64,000 bases of DNA from contig JABANP010000101.1 in the NCBI GenBank assembly GCA_013115135.1, positions 62,001 to 126,000 on the forward strand, given 5' to 3'. Of the stretch, positions 59,760 through 64,000 are shown piece after piece. The notes under the pieces were generated by a model. It ran no database searches. It worked only from the letters and a program-made list of their open reading frames with translations, and had not been told where the DNA came from. The position numbers and the translations under genes are program-made. The DNA comes from Perkinsus olseni. Taxonomy: Eukaryota > Perkinsozoa > Perkinsida > Perkinsidae. Within the stretch, counting starts at the first letter, position 1. Every line of letters begins with the position of its first letter.

Positions 59760-62700
59760 TTATGATCGGTAGTAGGGGCGAGTGTTGAAATAGTGAACCT
59801 CCTTGATCATGTCGGGCCTTACCGACGAAGGAGAGATGGTTGACTTCACCAACTGAAGAGTGACACCACCCGTGATGCCATGAACACGGTAGACCTCGCG
59901 TCCATAGCTGCCACCGCCCATGGGGCTAGGCGTGAACACGAGTACCTCCGCACCGACCTTGGGTGGTCCACGTCTAGGGACGAACCTTCTTGTCGAAGAA
60001 GTAGTTGTAGAAGCCTTGATAGCGTCAGCGACGAGGCGATCCAAGTAGTCACCGTCCTCCCGCCTTTGACGAGCCTGCTCGGCGTCAGCTGGGGCAGGGG
60101 CCGCAGAACCTGGGCTCTGAAGAGCATTCTCCACCGGGAAACGTCGTGGCCTTGCGAAGAATATCTCGTGCGGTGAAAGATCCACCCCATCCAAAGGCTT
60201 GGCATTGAGACGGGCGATCACCCGATGGATCTGCGTCGACCACGCACGCTTGGAAGCCAGCTGACGAGTGATGAACTTGATGGCGGACACCGACCGTTCT
60301 ACGAGACCATTTGAGAAGGCCGCATACGGGGGTAGTTGCTGATGAACCACCCCTTGGGAGGCCATGAATTCCATAAACTTTCTCCCGCGGAAACAGGGTC
60401 CGCGATCCGACCTCAGCCGGCCCATTGGGCCGAAGATGCTGATGAAGGTTGACAGGGCACCGATGACCGAAGAGGAGGAGCTACTGCGCAGTGGAGCCAC
60501 TAAGGCAAAGCGGCTGAAGTGATCCACCAGGAATAACGCAGAGGTATAAGTGCCCTTCCTGTCAGGACCCATCTCCGCGAGGTCAGCCGACACAATGTCC
60601 CAGCATCCATGGGCACCCTGTGAGAGGTTCCGACCACCGTCGCGGAGAGAGTAATATCGCTTGTTGTGGGCGAACTGACATTGATCACAAGAGCGGCAGA
60701 CCTCAATGGCAAGCTTCCTCAAGCCCTTGACGAAGAATGCCCTGGAGAAGATCCATCGAACATACCTCGCGTTGAGACACCCTGAGTCGTTGTGATATGA
60801 CTGTAGCAACCTCCTAGCATAGTCGATGCCATCCTGAGAATCAGAGGGAACATAGAAGCAGAGACGTGAAGAGCTGTTCCATGTGTTCGAGCGACAACGT
60901 CGCATGAGCACACCGTCTCCCGCAAGCACGAACTCTAAGTCGTTGGGCTCCGAACCACCGTCTGCCCCCCTGATCCTGTCGATGATGGCCGATACCTCCG
61001 GCGAGCCACGCTGAAGATCCAATAACCTTTTTCGATCCGGTTGACCGGCCCCGACGCGGAGATCGTCGGGAACGCGTGGAGCATGATCCTCGGAGATGGC
61101 AAAAATGACCGCCGATACCGTGTCGAGCTCACCGGCCTCATCCGCAACAGTGGACTGCGAGCCCGAGCCCGCGAGAGCTTGAGATGGCAAGGGGGTGATG
61201 GCCTTGCGCGCCGTGTTTGCCGCGCCCTTCGACCCCTTGAACCGACCATCGAAGATGACGACCTGAGGAATATTCCAGGAGTGTGCCAAACGGCTGAGAG
61301 TATCAGCTTGAGAGTTCTGCTCGGCCGGGAAATGTTCCACTACCGGATGAATATCATAGCGTCGTGCCCAAACCTCCTTAAGGTCTGCCACTGCATCACA
61401 CAGCCTGGAGATTGCAATCCGTTCGATCGAGCGACTGGTCATCCTCTCACCGCCCCGCATCCAGGAGAGGGCAGTCCGAGAGTCAGTCAGGAACCGTACC
61501 GTGAGACCATTGCAGTATGGCATCAGAGCGTCACAGAAGACGAAGGACAGACCGAGGCAGTATGCTTCTTGACGGTTCTGGTGCCACGACACTTGGCTGC
61601 CGCGCCAGCACTTGGCCTTGCCGCACAGAGCAACCTGCCCCCCTGAGGCAGTACCGATGGAGAGACAAAAGCCCATACCGTATGGGGAGGCGTCGGTGGT
61701 GATAGTGAGTGTGGTGCCCGAGAAAGCGATGTCATGCTGACAGAGCTCGTTACGTTCGGCCAACCGAGAACAGGCGATGGTGATTGTCTGAGCATCCTCC
61801 TCGCTGATCGCAACCTTCTCGTCCCAAGAGGTAGGCGACCATTTCCCCGACGCACGTCTTATCAGATCGGCCGCTAGCGAGCCCTCGGGATGGAGGCCTA
61901 ACACATCGTAGCCAGCACCCGCCCACCGAAAGGCTTCACGCTTGCTGACGAGGTCCCCGGCCGACAGTTTCCTAGGAGAGAGCGATGAAGGAAGACACTG
62001 CAGACGAATGGTCCTTCCACCATCGCACCGGACGCACAGGAACCGAACTCCAAGGTGACGGAAGTCGTCGAAGTCATCGCAGAAGCCGTCCCTACCGAAG
62101 GAGACCCAATGGGTCTTACGTTCCGAGAAGGTGAAGCCCCAGGCCGCAACAGTCACGATGATGGCGGAATAGAGGCTCTTAACAGCCACTACCTCCCCAA
62201 GCAATGTGATATCATCAACATAGGCCCAACAGTAGAGTGGCGGTTTGTGATCGTCCAACTGGTCGTGCTTGACCTTCGCCACCGCAGCGGTGAGCAACCC
62301 CGACATGGCTTCCTCAAGGATGGCTGGTCCTGCCCGATGGCCGAAGAGAAGTCGACGTACCGCGTACCGCTGCCCTAGGCACCGGACCTGAGCCGTAATT
62401 CCGGATAATCTAATCCGATAGAAAGCAGTCTCGGCATCCATCGTTGCCATCGCCAGCCGTGGACATTCCGTTAGATCCTCGGTCCTTGCGGTAACCTGGG
62501 CAATGGCGAGCCGCAGCTGGGCGAGAATCACACTGCATGACCGCCCAGCGTAGGAGCTGGACGGAAAGGTGCCATTGGCCTTGCGCATGTCGACACAAGG
62601 GCGAGTCTTACTGCCTTGGACGACTGGAAAGGCCACCGCTTCGGGGATAGTGATGTCGCCGTCCTTGAGAGAGTCCTGGTTGCCGACCTTCTCCCACCAA

Positions 62701-63272
62701 CCTCGAGTCGTGAATTTGGATATCTCACCGTCGAAGGCTGCCTGCTGCTCCGAGTTGAGGCGGCTGTAGAGACTACGTGAGTAGTCAAATACCGGGGTCG
62801 GGCCGTCCCGACGTGAGTGTTCTAAAGGCTGCCCAAGGGCCCAGGTAGCTTCCACGGCATGGGTCTGGCCCTTGCAGTCTCGGATCTCGTCGTCCTTCAG
62901 ACGACGTAGCCTCACCGAGTAGTCTGGTGCCGCCCTGACCGGTCTCCAACTCGAACAGAGAGCGTGCTTAGCTTCCGAGAAATCGGCGGACACTTCCAAG
63001 AAAGTCTCCTCATCGACAGAATTCCCAGTGTTGTTCCTGGCGGCGACACAGTAGAGGGCTTCCTCATCCTCATCCCCGCTGGCCGTGACCGTTAGAGTCT
63101 CGCCGAGTATCCTGACCTGGCGATCGTCCAGGCCATCTTTACCGTCCGATGAGACAGTAGGTTTAGAAGGCTTGCCGTTGGGAACGCTCTCATCGACTGC
63201 TGCTGGGGGCCGACCTGACGGAGACTGCTTGACAACAACCTGGCGCTCGCCGGCTGTTGACCAATACCTTGG
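59760..63272 (-). CDS. Retrotransposon pol: reverse transcriptase, RNase H, integrase
   Basis: One frame, open from 63272 (after a stop) to the stop at 59760, about 1,170 codons; no ATG near its 5' end, so expression by frameshift, splicing or from a missing gag is likely. Order RT-RNaseH-integrase is that of Ty3- or BEL-type LTR elements. RT: PVVQGSKTRPCVDMRKANG, MATMDAETAFYRIRL and the catalytic CWAYVDDITLLGE. RNase H: TITTDASPYGMGF, QEAYCLGL, FLTDSRTALSW and SQADTLSRL give the D-E-D-D set. Integrase: CRSCDQC knuckle, VSADLAEMG, LRSDRGPCF and NGLVERSVSAIK supply D-D-E. In the zinc finger the second His of the HHCC set appears to be Cys (YHNDSGC). The frame is intact, so this may be a recent copy. 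No pair of LTRs is identified. Confidence 0.85.
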   Translation of the reverse strand, partial: PRYWSTAGERQVVVKQSPSGRPPAAVDESVPNGKPSKPTVSSDGKDGLDDRQVRILGETLTVTASGDEDEEALYCVAARNNTGNSVDEETFLEVSADFSEAKHALCSSWRPVRAAPDYSVRLRRLKDDEIRDCKGQTHAVEATWALGQPLEHSRRDGPTPVFDYSRSLYSRLNSEQQAAFDGEISKFTTRGWWEKVGNQDSLKDGDITIPEAVAFPVVQGSKTRPCVDMRKANGTFPSSSYAGRSCSVILAQLRLAIAQVTARTEDLTECPRLAMATMDAETAFYRIRLSGITAQVRCLGQRYAVRRLLFGHRAGPAILEEAMSGLLTAAVAKVKHDQLDDHKPPLYCWAYVDDITLLGEVVAVKSLYSAIIVTVAAWGFTFSERKTHWVSFGRDGFCDDFDDFRHLGVRFLCVRCDGGRTIRLQCLPSSLSPRKLSAGDLVSKREAFRWAGAGYDVLGLHPEGSLAADLIRRASGKWSPTSWDEKVAISEEDAQTITIACSRLAERNELCQHDIAFSGTTLTITTDASPYGMGFCLSIGTASGGQVALCGKAKCWRGSQVSWHQNRQEAYCLGLSFVFCDALMPYCNGLTVRFLTDSRTALSWMRGGERMTSRSIERIAISRLCDAVADLKEVWARRYDIHPVVEHFPAEQNSQADTLSRLAHSWNIPQVVIFDGRFKGSKGAANTARKAITPLPSQALAGSGSQSTVADEAGELDTVSAVIFAISEDHAPRVPDDLRVGAGQPDRKRLLDLQRGSPEVSAIIDRIRGADGGSEPNDLEFVLAGDGVLMRRCRSNTWNSSSRLCFYVPSDSQDGIDYARRLLQSYHNDSGCLNARYVRWIFSRAFFVKGLRKLAIEVCRSCDQCQFAHNKRYYSLRDGGRNLSQGAHGCWDIVSADLAEMGPDRKGTYTSALFLVDHFSRFALVAPLRSSSSSSVIGALSTFISIFGPMGRLRSDRGPCFRGRKFMEFMASQGVVHQQLPPYAAFSNGLVERSVSAIKFITRQLASKRAWSTQIHRVIARLNAKPLDGVDLSPHEIFFARPRRFPVENALQSPGSAAPAPADAEQARQRREDGDYLDRLVADAIKASTTTSSTRRFVPRRGPPKVGAEVLVFTPSPMGGGSYGREVYRVHGITGGVTLQLVKSTISPSSVRPDMIKEVHYFNTRPYYRS

Positions 63273-63370
63273 TCACTTGCTCTCTTACTCGATCCTCTAA
63301 CCCTCTTGTGCGATTCCACCATGGATTACGCTCTTGTGTGAGCTATTACCTCCTTTGTTGAGCCCCAGTC

Positions 63371-64000
63371 ATGGCACATGGTGGAGAACCCGGGCCTCTT
63401 CTCGAGTTCCTCGACCTTGGCTCTATTGAAGACCTTCAATATTTGACACTCGCCGACCTGGACGAGCAGTTCCGCGCCAAAAACGCATCGCCTGCTACCA
63501 AAGCCGGGATGCGCCGCCTTTTCCACGCCCACTTCAAGGCCCCCCCTGGTGTATCGGAGGCCCCTTATTCCTCCGCCAGCCCCTCTGACATCCCCCTCAG
63601 CCGCGACGGCCCATCTAGCCTGCTCACGACTGATGCCTGGAGCACTTCCAGCTCTGACCCCGCTCCTACAGTTTCCGCCACCAAGTTCCTCGACGTCGTG
63701 CGATGTATCACACTCCCCAACAACACTGCCTACCGTGGTCGGACCGACGACCGTAGCATCACCGCTTACCTCAACAGTCTCTACCAGGAGGTCGTCCAAG
63801 CTGATTTGACCCACCGTCAAGCTTGGCTTCTTCTTCTTCGTGCGTTCGACGAGCCTGCGAAGACCAGTCTCCGCCAGGCGGTTCAGGCATCCTGCGTGCC
63901 TCGTGGAGTGTGGATGAAGGACTTCGCCCTTATGGTTCGTGAAGGAGCTTCCTGGGCAGAACGTCAATATGGCGAGTCCAACTCTCACGACCGCATCGAT
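63371..64000 (+). CDS. Gag-like protein, runs off the window
   Basis: Starts ATG at 63371 and stays open for all 210 codons to the last base. It begins MAHGGEPGPLLEFLDLG, then a helical part (IEDLQYLTLADLDEQF), a Ser/Pro-rich linker (residues 62-108) and a second helical part with LNSLYQEVVQADLTHRQAW and RAFDEPAKTSLRQAV. This helix-linker-helix layout and the neighbourhood suggest a retroelement gag or ORF1 product, but there is no zinc knuckle in view. Codon ends are C-rich and regular, unlike the antisense frame on the minus strand. It faces away from pol, 98 bases between the two frames, so it belongs to another element or to a divergent transcription unit. Confidence 0.5.
   Translation, partial: MAHGGEPGPLLEFLDLGSIEDLQYLTLADLDEQFRAKNASPATKAGMRRLFHAHFKAPPGVSEAPYSSASPSDIPLSRDGPSSLLTTDAWSTSSSDPAPTVSATKFLDVVRCITLPNNTAYRGRTDDRSITAYLNSLYQEVVQADLTHRQAWLLLLRAFDEPAKTSLRQAVQASCVPRGVWMKDFALMVREGASWAERQYGESNSHDRID

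Noticed and set aside
63326..63988. Long minus-strand frame in the natural gag position ahead of pol
   Set aside because: Its residues are poorly ordered (Gly/Val/Arg-rich) and mirror the plus-strand frame, which has regular helix patterns and coding-like third positions. I take the plus frame as real.
1..64000. CRISPR arrays, bacterial operons, rRNA genes or a spliced-leader gene
   Set aside because: No regularly spaced direct repeats with unique spacers, no ribosome-binding-site operons, no rRNA sequence and no recognisable spliced-leader core were seen; the window is eukaryotic.

Overview
This window reads as nuclear DNA of a flagellated, intron-rich protist. Genes on both strands are cut into short exons by introns of about 50-80 bases with ordinary GT...AG ends. 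The recognisable genes are eukaryotic: a class I histone deacetylase, a mitochondrial FAD glycerol-3-phosphate dehydrogenase, an AP endonuclease, and two proteins of cilia and flagella (a PG-rich SHIPPO-type repeat protein and a CFAP52-like WD40 protein). My best guess is an alveolate close to Perkinsus. That is inference from gene style and content; no rRNA or other marker is present.

Left part (1-10,100): a truncated non-LTR retrotransposon ends in poly(A) inside a gene on the other strand, which has lost its 3' part. A second copy of that gene family at 4.5-5.6 kb carries two frameshifts. Between them lies a single-pass membrane protein. The SHIPPO-type gene, an unrecognised CxxC/Ser-Arg-rich gene and a membrane-anchored GNAT acetyltransferase follow.

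Middle part (10,270-26,140): the most distinctive content is two head-to-tail paralogues on the minus strand, each about 7.8 kb. Both encode a signal peptide, a conserved aromatic/cysteine block, many short coiled-coil exons and a hydrophobic end. Their sequences have diverged strongly, yet at least seven exons have identical lengths. I do not recognise the family. From 26 to 35 kb only fragments can be supported: hydrophobic N-termini, a coiled-coil gene and isolated exons.

Right part (35,700-64,000): an RlmI-type PUA/SAM methyltransferase, an unrecognised single-exon gene, the CFAP52-like gene, the AP endonuclease, a LicD/fukutin-type surface protein, an FkbM-type methyltransferase, an unrecognised multi-exon gene, glycerol-3-phosphate dehydrogenase and the deacetylase. 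The end is retroelement sequence: an RT-RNaseH-integrase pol on the minus strand next to a repeat- and hairpin-rich block, and a gag-like frame on the plus strand that runs off the window. Several genes have single-base frame breaks inside conserved motifs, often at short homopolymers, so assembly error or recent decay must be kept in mind.
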